Positions 55,602 through 64,000 of a DNA stretch of 64,000 bases are shown one piece after another (the first letter of the stretch is position 1; every line of letters begins with the position of its first letter). Location of the stretch: NCBI RefSeq assembly GCF_049532965.1, contig NZ_CP186694.1:682001-746000 (forward strand), given 5' to 3'. The notes under the pieces are model-generated. The model had not been told where the DNA came from. It saw only the letters and a list, made by a program, of their open reading frames with translations, and did not search any database. Origin of the DNA: Roseateles sp049532965 (lineage in GTDB: Bacteria; Pseudomonadota; Gammaproteobacteria; Burkholderiales; Burkholderiaceae_C). Made by a program: the position numbers and the translations under genes.

Positions 55602-55747
55602 CGGGACGACTCGACAAGGCTTCCGAGTGTGCCAGCGCTTTCCCGCTCTCGTGGCGAGGTCTCTACGTAGTTCCGCTAGGCTGGCCCGGTCGACCGGATA
55701 CTTAAGCTTTCCCGATCAATCCACCCCTTCCAGGAGACGAGGAGCTC

Positions 55748-56725
55748 ATGAACCGTCGCTCGATCCTTCAACGCGGCCTGATGCTGGGCACGCTGTCGCT
55801 GTCCTGCGCCGCGGCGCTGGCCCAGTCCTATCCCACCAAGCCGGTGAAGCTGGTGGTCCCGTTCGCGCCGGGCGGCACGACCGACATCGTCGCCCGCGTC
55901 GTCGCGCAGCACATCGCCGGCCCGCTGGGCCAGACGATGATCGTCGAGAACAAGGCCGGCGGTGGCGGCATCATCGGTGCCAACGACACCGCCAAGTCCC
56001 CGCCGGACGGCTATTCCCTGGGCGTTGCCACCGTGTCCACGACGGCCACCAATCCGGCGATCAATCCCAAGACGCCGTACAACCCGCTGACGGACTTCAC
56101 GCCCATCATCAACCTGGCGGCCACGCCCAACGTGATCGCGGTCCATCCGTCGTTCCCGGCCAAGGACTACAAGGGCTTCGTCGCCGAACTGAAGAAGAAT
56201 CCTGGCAAGTACAGCTATTCGACGTCCGGCACCGGCGGCATCGGCCATCTGCAGATGGAGCTGTACAAGAGCCTGACCGGCGTCTTCGTCACCCACATCC
56301 CGTACCGGGGTGCCGGCCCGGCGCTGAACGACACCGTCGCGGGCCAGGTGCCGATGATCTTCGACAACCTGCCGTCGGCGCTGCCGTTCATCAAGGATGG
56401 CCGCCTGGTGGCCATCGCCGTCGCCGCGCCGCAGCGCCTGTCCGTGCTGCCCAACGTGCCGACCTTCAAGGAGCTCGGTCTGGAGCCGGTGAACCGCATG
56501 GCCTATTACGGCATCCTGGGACCGAAGAACCTGCCCAAGGAAGTGGTCGCCAAGATCAACGAGGCCGCGCGCAAGACCGTGGACATGCCCGAGGTGCGCA
56601 AGCGCATCGAGGAGACCGGCTCCATCGTCGTCGGCAACAGCCCGGAGCAGTTCTCCGAGCAGATCAAGGCCGAGTACGCGGTCTACAAGAAGGTCGTCGA
56701 GCAGCAGAAGCTCAAGCTCGACTGA
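55748..56725 (+). CDS. Bug/TctC-family tripartite tricarboxylate transporter receptor
   Basis: Periplasmic carboxylate-binding protein of 325 residues. A signal peptide ends at AAALAQ (about residue 26), then the Bug-family core YPTKPVKLVVPFAPGGTTDI, IPYRGAGPALNDTVAGQV and NLPSALPFIKDGRLVAIAV. No TctA/TctB membrane genes adjoin, typical of the many orphan Bug receptors of Burkholderiales. The gene ends before a strong bidirectional terminator. Ligand unknown. Confidence 0.92.
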   Translation: MNRRSILQRGLMLGTLSLSCAAALAQSYPTKPVKLVVPFAPGGTTDIVARVVAQHIAGPLGQTMIVENKAGGGGIIGANDTAKSPPDGYSLGVATVSTTATNPAINPKTPYNPLTDFTPIINLAATPNVIAVHPSFPAKDYKGFVAELKKNPGKYSYSTSGTGGIGHLQMELYKSLTGVFVTHIPYRGAGPALNDTVAGQVPMIFDNLPSALPFIKDGRLVAIAVAAPQRLSVLPNVPTFKELGLEPVNRMAYYGILGPKNLPKEVVAKINEAARKTVDMPEVRKRIEETGSIVVGNSPEQFSEQIKAEYAVYKKVVEQQKLKLD

Positions 56726-56766
56726 CGCGCCGGGACCCGGGAGGGTCCGGTCGGCCAATGAAAAAA

Positions 56767-56792
56767 GGGGCGTCCCATGGGACGCCCCTTTT
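56767..56792. terminator. Bidirectional Rho-independent terminator
   Basis: GGGGCGTCCC and GGGACGCCCC form a 10-bp perfect stem around AT, with A-run upstream and T-run downstream. It serves both the Bug receptor gene and the convergent small-peptide gene. Confidence 0.93.
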
Positions 56793-56807
56793 GTCGTTCG
56801 GACGAGC

Positions 56808-56987
56808 TCAGCGGCCGAGGATCGAGGACACGACCTTGCCCGCAGTGCTGAGCATGGCGCCGGGCAGGTTCTGAACCAGGTTCGAGACGACGCCGCCGCC
56901 CGAAGAAGCCGGACCGCTGGCTGCGCCGCCACCGGTCAGTGCGCGCACGGCAGGTCCCACGAGAGAGGCAATTGCTGCTGGAATCAT
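56808..56987 (-). CDS. Small hydrophobic peptide 1, unknown
   Basis: 59 residues. The start is chosen by GGAG 7 bp before the ATG. The sequence is Ala/Gly/Ser-rich with a hydrophobic N-terminal stretch (MIPAAIASLVGPAVRAL), a glycine/serine middle and an amphipathic C-terminal helix (TAGKVVSSILGR). It resembles the 62-residue product at 58821-59009: both open with IP plus a hydrophobic run ending G-x-A-V, and both end in GR. It could be a membrane-active peptide, a toxin of a type I system or a secreted peptide; nothing decides. Confidence 0.55.
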   Translation of the reverse strand: MIPAAIASLVGPAVRALTGGGAASGPASSGGGVVSNLVQNLPGAMLSTAGKVVSSILGR

Positions 56988-57453
56988 CGTTTTCTCCAAG
57001 ATGGCCGCCGCGCAGTGCGGGAGTGTCACGGTGCCGCGATCGTGGCTGGGCTCCCGACGCCCGACGGCATGAAATCAGAATGCGGCACAGGCGTCGTAGT
57101 GCGACGGCGCCGGGAACCGTTGCTTGCTGTGCTTGCAGGCAAATCGAACGTTGCTGGCTTGAATATGCGTCGTCCTGACCGGCTTGAAGAGATCAGCGTG
57201 CTCCCGCAATGTGGAAACTTGCTTGCGGCATGCAAAAAGGGACCATGCTGCACCGCCGCATGATTTCTCATCATGGAAGAGTTGATCTCACAATCCGGTT
57301 TGCGTTTTGCAAGCTGTTGATTTTCATGGAAAAAATAATCGGTCTTATATAAGACTTCGCCCAGCACGGACGGCGTCGAGCCGCCTAGATTTGAGCCATC
57401 GGTTTCCGATTCATCCCCTTCGTCAACAACTTCAATCGAACCAGGAGCTCAAC
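56988..57453. other. Intergenic region upstream of aceA
   Basis: 466 bp. The left part holds the leader of the small-peptide gene. The right part is unusually AT-rich for this genome (about 57255-57360) and contains a 14-bp palindrome at 57342-57355, so it is the probable control region of isocitrate lyase. No gene is supported. Confidence 0.5.
57342..57355. promoter_or_regulatory. Palindrome GTCTTATATAAGAC, putative operator of aceA
   Basis: Perfect 14-bp palindrome about 100 bp before the isocitrate lyase ATG, in an AT-rich stretch. The central TATATA could also serve as a -10 element, in which case a bound repressor would block it directly. Short palindromes of this kind are typical of GntR-family (FCD) metabolic regulators; the regulator itself is not in the window. 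Confidence 0.5.
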
Positions 57454-58752
<1,299 letters not shown>

Positions 58753-58787
58753 CCGGCCACCCGCCGCCTCGTCGCGGCAATGAAGAA

Positions 58788-58815
58788 GGGGCTGCCTCGG
58801 GCAGCCCCATTTTTT
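58788..58815 (+). terminator. Rho-independent terminator after aceA
   Basis: GGGGCTGCC and GGCAGCCCC pair around a TCG loop, followed by A and six T residues. On the other strand it lies just after the stop of the convergent small-peptide gene. Confidence 0.94.
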
Positions 58816-58820
58816 GCCCG

Positions 58821-59009
58821 TCAGCGGCCCTGGACCATCAGGCCGGGCAGCGCCGCCGCGGTCAACTCTCCGGCACCCCGCGCCATGGGGCCGAGCAGGG
58901 GTCCCACGATAGGGATCTTCTGGAGCGCGTTGCCCACCTTGGGGGCGGCGGCGCTGAGCCCGCCGGCGACGGCACCGCCGATGAGGAGAGGAACAATGGG
59001 TATTGCCAT
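58821..59009 (-). CDS. Small hydrophobic peptide 2, unknown
   Basis: 62 residues, starting MAIPIVPLLIGGAVAGGLS. The first half is strongly hydrophobic with glycine spacing (G-G-A-V-A-G-G), then PKVGNALQKIPIVGPLLGPM and a small-residue tail ending VQGR. AGGA lies about 9 bp before the ATG. Together with the 59-residue peptide on the other side of aceA it makes a pair on the same strand, each converging with the gene to its left across a terminator. Function unknown. Confidence 0.55.
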   Translation of the reverse strand: MAIPIVPLLIGGAVAGGLSAAAPKVGNALQKIPIVGPLLGPMARGAGELTAAALPGLMVQGR

Positions 59010-59206
59010 GAGGAAGGTCCTTGCGTGAGGCGGCGATCGGACTCCCGGCGTTGGCGTCGTTCCCGCCTTCTCCGTCCGGACGTGTTCCGGAACGGGACGC
59101 CACATCCATTCGGGGAGGCCGCCGCTGCGAGATCGGGCGGTCGGTCGTAGTGGCGACAGGCGAAGAAGCGTTCGGCTGCAAATCGGCGCCAGCGGCGCCG
59201 AACGAT

Positions 59207-59965
59207 TCACTTGGGTTGCATCCGGATCGCGCCGTCCAGGCGGATCACCTCGCCATTGAGCATGTCGTTGGTGACGATCTGATGGACCAGCTTGGCGTAG
59301 TCCTCCGGACGGCCGAGGCGGGACGGGAAGGGCACGCTGGCGGCCAGCGCATCCTGCACTTCCTGCGGCATGCCGAACAGCATCGGCGTGCCGAAGATCC
59401 CGGGCGCGATCGTCATGTTGCGGATGCCGTTGCGCGCCAGGTCTCGCGCGATCGGTAGCGTCATGCCGACGACTCCCCCCTTCGACGCGGCATAGGCCGC
59501 CTGGCCCATCTGACCGTCGAAGGCAGCGACCGAGGCCGTCGAGATCAGCACGCCACGCTCGCCGGTGGCCTCCGGTTCGTTCTTGCTCATCGCCTCGGCG
59601 GCGAGGCGGATCATGTTGAAGGAGCCGATCAGGTTGACGGTGATCACCTTCGAGAAAGTCGCCAGCGGGTGAGCCCCATCCTTGCCGACGGTCTTCGCCG
59701 CAGGCGCGATGCCGGCGCAGTTCACCAAGCCCATCAGCTTGCCCAGCGACACCGCCTTCGCGACGGCGGCCTGCGCATCGGCCTCCTGACTGACGTCGCA
59801 CTTGACGAAAGCGCCGTTCAGCTCCTTCGCCAGCACCTCGCCGCGCTCGACCTGCAGGTCGGCGATGACGACGGTCGCCCCCTCGCGCGCCAGCATGCGG
59901 GCCGTGCCCTCGCCGAGGCCCGACGCGCCGCCAGTGACGATGAAGACCTTGTTCGCGATGTCCAT
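59207..59965 (-). CDS. Short-chain dehydrogenase, 3-hydroxyacyl-CoA/3-hydroxy-2-methylbutyryl-CoA type
   Basis: NAD-dependent SDR of 252 residues resembling type II 3-hydroxyacyl-CoA dehydrogenases (HSD10-like) of isoleucine and fatty-acid breakdown. The cofactor motif is TGGASGLGEG. The catalytic Ser and Tyr-x-x-x-Lys lie in ISTASVAAF and AAYAASKGG. The C-terminal region has PSRLGRPEDYAKLV and NGEVIRLDGAIRM. A LiuR-like palindrome lies 74 bp upstream, which supports a branched-chain catabolic role. Confidence 0.88.
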   Translation of the reverse strand: MDIANKVFIVTGGASGLGEGTARMLAREGATVVIADLQVERGEVLAKELNGAFVKCDVSQEADAQAAVAKAVSLGKLMGLVNCAGIAPAAKTVGKDGAHPLATFSKVITVNLIGSFNMIRLAAEAMSKNEPEATGERGVLISTASVAAFDGQMGQAAYAASKGGVVGMTLPIARDLARNGIRNMTIAPGIFGTPMLFGMPQEVQDALAASVPFPSRLGRPEDYAKLVHQIVTNDMLNGEVIRLDGAIRMQPK

Positions 59966-60038
59966 GGGATGTCTCCTTGCAGTGTGTTCGTTGGGGTCGG
60001 CATGCGGCCCGCCGCCTGCGGGCGGTGGCTGATTGCCG

Positions 60039-60054
60039 TTGACGTAAACGTCAA
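60039..60054. promoter_or_regulatory. LiuR-like palindrome upstream of the SDR gene
   Basis: TTGACGT-AA-ACGTCAA is a perfect 7-2-7 palindrome. It resembles the sites of MerR-family LiuR, which controls branched-chain amino-acid and fatty-acid degradation in many proteobacteria. The match to the LiuR consensus is from memory and not computed. Confidence 0.5.
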
Positions 60055-60106
60055 TTGTCGAGGAAAAAATGGCGGCCGCTGGGCCGCCACGTGGAGCCGG
60101 TGTCGC

Positions 60107-60760
60107 TCAGCTCAGCGCGGTCAGGGCGCGACCGGTGATCTCGTCGACCGAACCGATGCCTTCGATGCGGCGGTACTGGGGTGCCTGCGGATCCCCGCTG
60201 GCGGCCCACGTCGAGTAGTAGTCGACCAGCGGACGCGTCTGCGACTGGTAGACCTCGAGCCGCTTGCGGACGGTTTCTTCCTTGTCGTCGTCGCGCTGGA
60301 TCAGGTCCTCGCCGGTGACGTCGTCCTTGCCGGCGACTTTCGGCGGATTGAACTTGGTGTGGTACGTGCGGCCCGAGCCGACGTGGACACGGCGGCCGCT
60401 CATGCGTTCGATGATCGCGGCATCAGGGACGTCGATCTCCAGCACGAAGTCCAGCTTCACGCCGGCTGCCTTCATCGCGTCGGCCTGGGGAATGGTGCGA
60501 GGGAAACCGTCGAACAGGAAACCCTTGGCGCAGTCCGGCTGGGCGATGCGCTCCTTGACGAGGCCGATGATGATGTCGTCGCTGACCAGACCGCCTGCGT
60601 CCATCACCTTCTTCGCGGCGACCCCCAGTTCGGTGCCGGCCTTGACGGCGGCGCGCAGCATGTCGCCGGTCGAGATCTGCGGGATGCCGAACTTTTGGCA
60701 GATGAAAGCGGCCTGGGTGCCTTTGCCGGCGCCGGGGGCGCCCAGAAGAATCAGTCGCAT
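60107..60760 (-). CDS. adk: Adenylate kinase
   Basis: Interconverts AMP, ADP and ATP. The protein has 217 residues in the long-lid form. Motifs are the P-loop GAPGAGKGTQ, the AMP-site signature GFLFDGFPRTIPQ and the lid beginning GRRVHVGSGRTYH. The lid lacks the four zinc cysteines. The leader holds a 9-bp GC hairpin (60781-60811) about 20 bp before the ATG, and GGAG lies just before the start. Confidence 0.97.
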   Translation of the reverse strand: MRLILLGAPGAGKGTQAAFICQKFGIPQISTGDMLRAAVKAGTELGVAAKKVMDAGGLVSDDIIIGLVKERIAQPDCAKGFLFDGFPRTIPQADAMKAAGVKLDFVLEIDVPDAAIIERMSGRRVHVGSGRTYHTKFNPPKVAGKDDVTGEDLIQRDDDKEETVRKRLEVYQSQTRPLVDYYSTWAASGDPQAPQYRRIEGIGSVDEITGRALTALS

Positions 60761-60780
60761 GGGTCTCCTCGATACGTGGA

Positions 60781-60811
60781 GAGGGCGCGCCGCACGGGTC
60801 GACGCGCCCTC
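60781..60811 (-). repeat. Hairpin in the adk leader
   Basis: GAGGGCGCG and CGCGCCCTC form a 9-bp stem with a 13-nt loop, 20 bp before the adk start codon. It may end part of the kdsB transcript or stabilise adk mRNA; no T-run is present. Confidence 0.4.
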
Positions 60812-60930
60812 GAAAACTGCGGGCGAGAATAGCACGCGCGAGCCTTCGCCCCGCTGACACGGCACCCGAATGACGTCGCGCGTGAGGCGCCCGGGCCAGG
60901 CGCGCGGGGCGCTGCGAAGCGCGGCCGCGT

Positions 60931-60973
60931 TATCAGGCCGGCATCAGGCCGACATCAGGCCGACATCAGGCGC
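60931..60973. repeat. 11-bp tandem repeat at the 3' end of kdsB
   Basis: ATCAGGCCGRC is repeated almost four times (60931, 60942, 60953, 60964), spanning the last codons and stop of kdsB. Because 11 is not a multiple of 3, copy-number change would alter the C-terminus. The repeated unit supplies the stop codon. Confidence 0.7.
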
Positions 60974-61713
60974 CGGACCCGCTCCAGGTCTTCCGGCGTG
61001 TCCACGCCCGGGCCCGGGCGTTCCGGGCTGACATGCACCGCGATGCGCTCACCGTGCCACAGCACCCGCAGTTGCTCGAGCGCCTCGATCTGCTCCAGCG
61101 GAGACACCGCCAGCGACGGGAAGCGCCGCAGGAAGCCGGCGCGATAGGCGTACAAGCCGACGTGCCGCAGGACAGCCCCGGGCTGGATGCGGGCGCCGCC
61201 GCCAGGGGCGTCCCGCCACCACGGAATCGGGGCGCGCGAGAAATACAGGGCCAGGCCTTGCGCATCGGTGACCAGCTTGACGACGTTCGGGTTGGCGAAC
61301 TCGGCGTCATCGTCGATCGCGTGCGCCACCGTCGCCATCGCGCAGGGCGCCTTTGCCGCGAGCAACTCGGCGCAGGCACGGATCATCGCGGGCTCGATCA
61401 GCGGCTCGTCGCCCTGGACGTTCACGACCAGCGCGTCATCCGGGAGCCCCAGCAGCTCGACCGCTTCCGCCAGCCGGTCGCTGCCGCTGGTGTGGTCCGC
61501 GCGGGTCATCAGCGCGCGAACGCCGTGCGCCTCGCAGGCACGCTGCACCTCGGCCGCGTCGGTCGCGACCACCACCTGCGCCGCGCCCGCCAGTGCGGCG
61601 CGCCGCGCCACCTGCACGATCATCGGCGCGCCGGCGATGTCGGCCAGCGGCTTGTTGGGCAGGCGCGTGGAGGCGAGCCGGGCGGGAATGACGATGTGGA
61701 ACTCGACGCTCAT
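60955..61713 (-). CDS. kdsB: 3-deoxy-manno-octulosonate cytidylyltransferase
   Basis: Activates Kdo as CMP-Kdo for the LPS inner core. The protein has 252 residues. The N-terminus IPARLASTRLPNKPLADIAG and the central NVQGDEPLIEPAMI are diagnostic. The ATG overlaps the stop of the Trm112-like gene by 4 bp, so expression is coupled. It belongs with lpxK to the LPS-making group here. Confidence 0.96.
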   Translation of the reverse strand: MSVEFHIVIPARLASTRLPNKPLADIAGAPMIVQVARRAALAGAAQVVVATDAAEVQRACEAHGVRALMTRADHTSGSDRLAEAVELLGLPDDALVVNVQGDEPLIEPAMIRACAELLAAKAPCAMATVAHAIDDDAEFANPNVVKLVTDAQGLALYFSRAPIPWWRDAPGGGARIQPGAVLRHVGLYAYRAGFLRRFPSLAVSPLEQIEALEQLRVLWHGERIAVHVSPERPGPGVDTPEDLERVRRLMSA

Positions 61714-61913
61714 GCCGCGTCGCCGTCGTTGTCGGTCGAGCGCGCCTCATTGGCCAGCATCACCGGAATGCCATCCCGGATGGGGAAGGCCAGCCGGTCG
61801 GCGGGACACACCAGCTCGCGCTCCGGCAGCCCGGAAGCGGTGGCATTGCGGCGGTCTTCCAGCGGGCCCTTGCAGAGGGGGCACACCAGCATCTCAATCA
61901 GTCGATGGTCCAT
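61710..61913 (-). CDS. Trm112-family (YcaR-like) small zinc-ribbon protein
   Basis: 67 residues. The start giving MDHRLIEMLVCPLCKGPL is family-typical. CPLC and a single downstream Cys (ELVCPADRLAFPI) remain of the zinc ribbon. Its place between lpxK and kdsB is conserved across proteobacteria. It overlaps lpxK by 20 bp and kdsB by 4 bp. A role as methyltransferase activator is known for eukaryotic Trm112 but not shown for this bacterial form. Confidence 0.9.
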   Translation of the reverse strand: MDHRLIEMLVCPLCKGPLEDRRNATASGLPERELVCPADRLAFPIRDGIPVMLANEARSTDNDGDAA

Positions 61914-62949
61914 GGGGGAGCAGCCGCCGCAGCTCGCGCTGCAACGCCTCTTCAAAAGCGGGTTCGGGGCGGAAGTCTAGCGCCACCACCCAGATGCGAC
62001 AGCCTTGCAGCGCCTCGGGGCGAAGCTTGACCGCATCCTTCTCGGTGATGACGACCTCGTCGGTGCGGGCCCAGGGCAGCGGGTCCAGCGTCGCGTGGTC
62101 GGGCAGCGCCAGCGCGCGGAAGCTCAGGCCCTGTTCGCCCAGCATGTCGAAGAAGCGCTGCGGCCGGGCCAGGCCGGCGGCGGCCAGCAGCGGCTTGCCG
62201 CGCAGCGCGTGCAGACGGTCCAGGCGGCACGGCTCGCCGCGCCACCAGTCGGCCAGCGCCACCGCGCCGGCCAGGTGCCGCGTACCGACGAAGCCGGGCA
62301 GGGCGGTGCTGGGCCGGCCGGTGCTGTAGAGCACCAGCGCATCCGGCGACGAGCCGGGCGGCGGAGGCAGGCCACGCGCCTGGCGCAGCGGTCCGGCGGG
62401 AAGCAGGCGGCCGTTGCCGAGTCCGCGTTCGTCGAAGACCAGGATGCTCAACTGACGGGGCAGCCGCCAGTGCTGCAGGCCGTCGTCGGAGACCAGCACC
62501 TGGAGGTCGGGATGAGCGGCCAGCAGCGCCCTGGCGGCCGCGATGCGGTCGCGGCCCACCGCCACGGGCACGCTGGCGCGCAGCTTGATCAGCAAGGGTT
62601 CATCGCCGACGTCCTCGGCGCGGTCGCCGTCGGCTAGCACGCAGACCCGGTCCTCTTCCTTGCGGCCGTAGCCGCGCGAGATCACCCCGGCTCGCACGCC
62701 CAGGCGACGGAGCGTGTCCAGCAGCGCCAGCGTCGTCGGGGTCTTGCCGGCGCCGCCGACCACCCAGTTGCCCACCACGACCACGGGAACGGGGAGTGGC
62801 GCGCTCTTCTTCAGGCCGAGCCGATAGAGCATCACGCGCAGGCCGATCACCGCGCCATGGAGGGCCGCGAGCGGCCGCAGCAGGTGGGCGAGGCGGTCGT
62901 CGTCCCGCCAGGCGCGCTGCAACCGGTCTTCGAGCGGGGAGCGCGTCAT
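61894..62949 (-). CDS. lpxK: Tetraacyldisaccharide 4'-kinase
   Basis: Phosphorylates the lipid A precursor at the inner membrane. The protein has 351 residues. One membrane segment is near the N-terminus (about 30-45), with Walker A GNWVVGGAGKTPT and the conserved VSDDGLQHWRL. The C-terminal VITEKDAVKL is typical. It lies 64 bp after exbD in a run of envelope genes with Trm112-like and kdsB downstream. Confidence 0.95.
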   Translation of the reverse strand: MTRSPLEDRLQRAWRDDDRLAHLLRPLAALHGAVIGLRVMLYRLGLKKSAPLPVPVVVVGNWVVGGAGKTPTTLALLDTLRRLGVRAGVISRGYGRKEEDRVCVLADGDRAEDVGDEPLLIKLRASVPVAVGRDRIAAARALLAAHPDLQVLVSDDGLQHWRLPRQLSILVFDERGLGNGRLLPAGPLRQARGLPPPPGSSPDALVLYSTGRPSTALPGFVGTRHLAGAVALADWWRGEPCRLDRLHALRGKPLLAAAGLARPQRFFDMLGEQGLSFRALALPDHATLDPLPWARTDEVVITEKDAVKLRPEALQGCRIWVVALDFRPEPAFEEALQRELRRLLPHGPSTD

Positions 62950-63013
62950 CGCGACGCCCCTGCGGGGAGCCGCCGGCGAGCGGCCGCCGCGCGGGCGGCC
63001 GTCATCGCGTCCT

Positions 63014-63427
63014 TCATTGCGGCTTGTTGGCCGCGAAGGTCAGGCGCGTCAGGTTGGCGCGGCGCGCCGCGTCCATCGCGTTGACCACCGCCTGGTGCGG
63101 CGTGGCGGCATCGGCCGAGATGATGACCACCGGCTCCTGACGTCCCTGCGCCGCCTGTTGCAACGCGGCGGTCAGCAGGTCCACGCTGCGGCCGTCGACC
63201 GTGTTGCGGTCGATCGCGTAGCGGCCGTCCGCCGAGATCGCCACGATGATCTCCGCCGGCCGGTCCTTGAGCTGCTGTGCGTCGGCCGTCGGCAGCGTCA
63301 GTTGCAGTTCGGTGAACTTCGAATACGTGGTCGACAGCATCAAGAAGATGAGCACCACGAGCAGCACGTCGATGAACGGGATCAGGTTGATCTCCGGTTC
63401 CTCGCTCTGACGGCGGCGGAACTTCAT
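63014..63427 (-). CDS. exbD: Biopolymer transporter ExbD
   Basis: Inner-membrane subunit of the proton-powered ExbB/ExbD motor, of 137 residues. Short cytoplasmic N-terminus with EPEINLIPFIDVLLVVLIFLML, whose Asp (INLIPFID) is the proton-path residue, then a periplasmic domain. The ATG overlaps exbB by 4 bp. Next to lpxK rather than tonB, so its partner could be TonB or a TolR-like function. Confidence 0.92.
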   Translation of the reverse strand: MKFRRRQSEEPEINLIPFIDVLLVVLIFLMLSTTYSKFTELQLTLPTADAQQLKDRPAEIIVAISADGRYAIDRNTVDGRSVDLLTAALQQAAQGRQEPVVIISADAATPHQAVVNAMDAARRANLTRLTFAANKPQ

Positions 63428-64000
63428 GCCTTGGCCTTGCCCTGCGGTTGCGCGGCGGCCGCCACCGGGGGCGGCACGGTGACCGGGCCGTTGTTGGCCG
63501 CATGGGCGCCGGCCGGCATCGCGCGGTTGACCAGGTGCGTCAGCAGCCGTTCGCTGGCCTGTTCCATGTCGACGACGTAGGCCTCGATGCGGCCGCGGAA
63601 GTAGCGGTAGAACATCAGCGCCGGGATCGCCACGATCAGGCCGAACGCGGTGTTGTACAGCGCGATCGAGATGCCGTGCGCGAGCAGTGCCGGGTTGTTC
63701 CCGCCGGGACTCTGGCTGCCGAAGATCTCGATCATGCCCACCACGGTGCCCAGCAGGCCCAGCAGCGGCGCTGCCGCGGCGATGGTGCCCAGCGTGTTGA
63801 GGTAGCGCTCCATCTGGTGGATCGCATGGCGGCCCGCCAGCTCGAAGACCTGTCGCAGCCGCGCCTCACCGGCGCGGGGATCCGCTTGCGAGGCCCGCAG
63901 CCCGGCGGCGAGCACCTGGCCCAGCAGCGAGTTCTCGGCCAGCTTGCCGACGACCTCGCCGCTCGGGATCTGCAACTGGGTCACGCCCAGGACTTCCTCG
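63424..64000 (-). CDS. exbB: MotA/TolQ/ExbB proton channel family protein (C-terminal part)
   Basis: Channel-forming partner of ExbD. 191 codons are present and the frame remains open to the window edge, so the real start, with the first membrane helix, lies beyond 64000. A GTG at 63984 is in frame but is internal: the preceding residues EEVLGVTQ are part of the family alignment. Visible features are LNTLGTIAAAAPLLGLLGTVVGMIEIF and GISIALYNTAFGLIVAIPALMFYRYF, the two conserved transmembrane helices. Confidence 0.92.
   Translation of the reverse strand, partial: EEVLGVTQLQIPSGEVVGKLAENSLLGQVLAAGLRASQADPRAGEARLRQVFELAGRHAIHQMERYLNTLGTIAAAAPLLGLLGTVVGMIEIFGSQSPGGNNPALLAHGISIALYNTAFGLIVAIPALMFYRYFRGRIEAYVVDMEQASERLLTHLVNRAMPAGAHAANNGPVTVPPPVAAAAQPQGKAKA

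Noticed and set aside
57255..57360. Complete sigma-70 promoter for aceA (TTGATT at 57317 with TATAT downstream)
   Set aside because: The spacing to the best -10 candidate is about 22 bp, too long, so only the palindrome is reported.

Overview
The window is high-GC chromosomal DNA from a betaproteobacterium of the order Burkholderiales. The gene content (exosortase-associated PrsK/PrsR/PrsT, a Bug-type TctC receptor, gcvTHP-sdaA under a tandem glycine riboswitch, lpxK-Trm112-kdsB-adk, pepA-holC divergent from lptF) points to the Rubrivivax/Leptothrix/Roseateles (Mitsuaria) group. That placement is inferred from family knowledge and was not tested. No rRNA, tRNA, CRISPR array, prophage or insertion sequence was seen.

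Layout. 1-3.8 kb: the start of lptF, divergent from pepA-holC, then a branched-chain amino-acid binding protein gene ending at a strong terminator. 4.2-14.4 kb: the regulatory part of a PEP-CTERM/exosortase-polysaccharide locus, with sugar transferase, sensor PrsK, sigma-54 activator PrsR, TPR lipoprotein PrsT, an acyltransferase fused to a PilZ-like domain, and a trypsin-like protease. No exosortase or PEP-CTERM substrate is present. 14.4-22.9 kb: an MFS exporter, a small membrane protein, and gcvT-gcvH-gcvP-sdaA behind the riboswitch, a glycine-to-pyruvate route switched on by glycine. 23-33 kb: conserved genes (QseBC-like two-component system, DegP/MucD-like protease, XerD, Lrp, MarC) interrupted by three unrecognised genes. 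Their C-terminal ends look related, and two have promoter sequences resembling hrp boxes. This is the best candidate for something undescribed.

34-46 kb: a GNAT, a 5'-truncated GGDEF gene facing a degenerate GGDEF gene, an AttH-like lipocalin with its FtsX-type ABC transporter, miaA, an RluB/F-type pseudouridine synthase with a 300-residue disordered N-terminus, mutL, and a GH25-like protein lacking the usual catalytic glutamate. 46-56.7 kb: DedA, a Tricorn-like protease, a HigBA-like toxin-antitoxin pair, amiC, tsaE, queG, an AEC carrier and a Bug receptor. 56.8-60 kb: isocitrate lyase flanked by two similar tiny hydrophobic peptide genes, then a short-chain dehydrogenase with a MerR-type palindrome upstream. 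60-64 kb: adk, kdsB, a Trm112-like gene, lpxK, exbD and exbB (cut by the window end), all on the minus strand and closely packed.

Coupling. Overlapping or nearly overlapping start and stop codons suggest translational coupling for acyltransferase/protease, response regulator/kinase, permease/AttH-like, Trm112/kdsB and exbB/exbD. Several genes converge with overlapping 3' ends (marC/GNAT, degenerate GGDEF/AttH-like, queG/AEC, orphan C/lrp).
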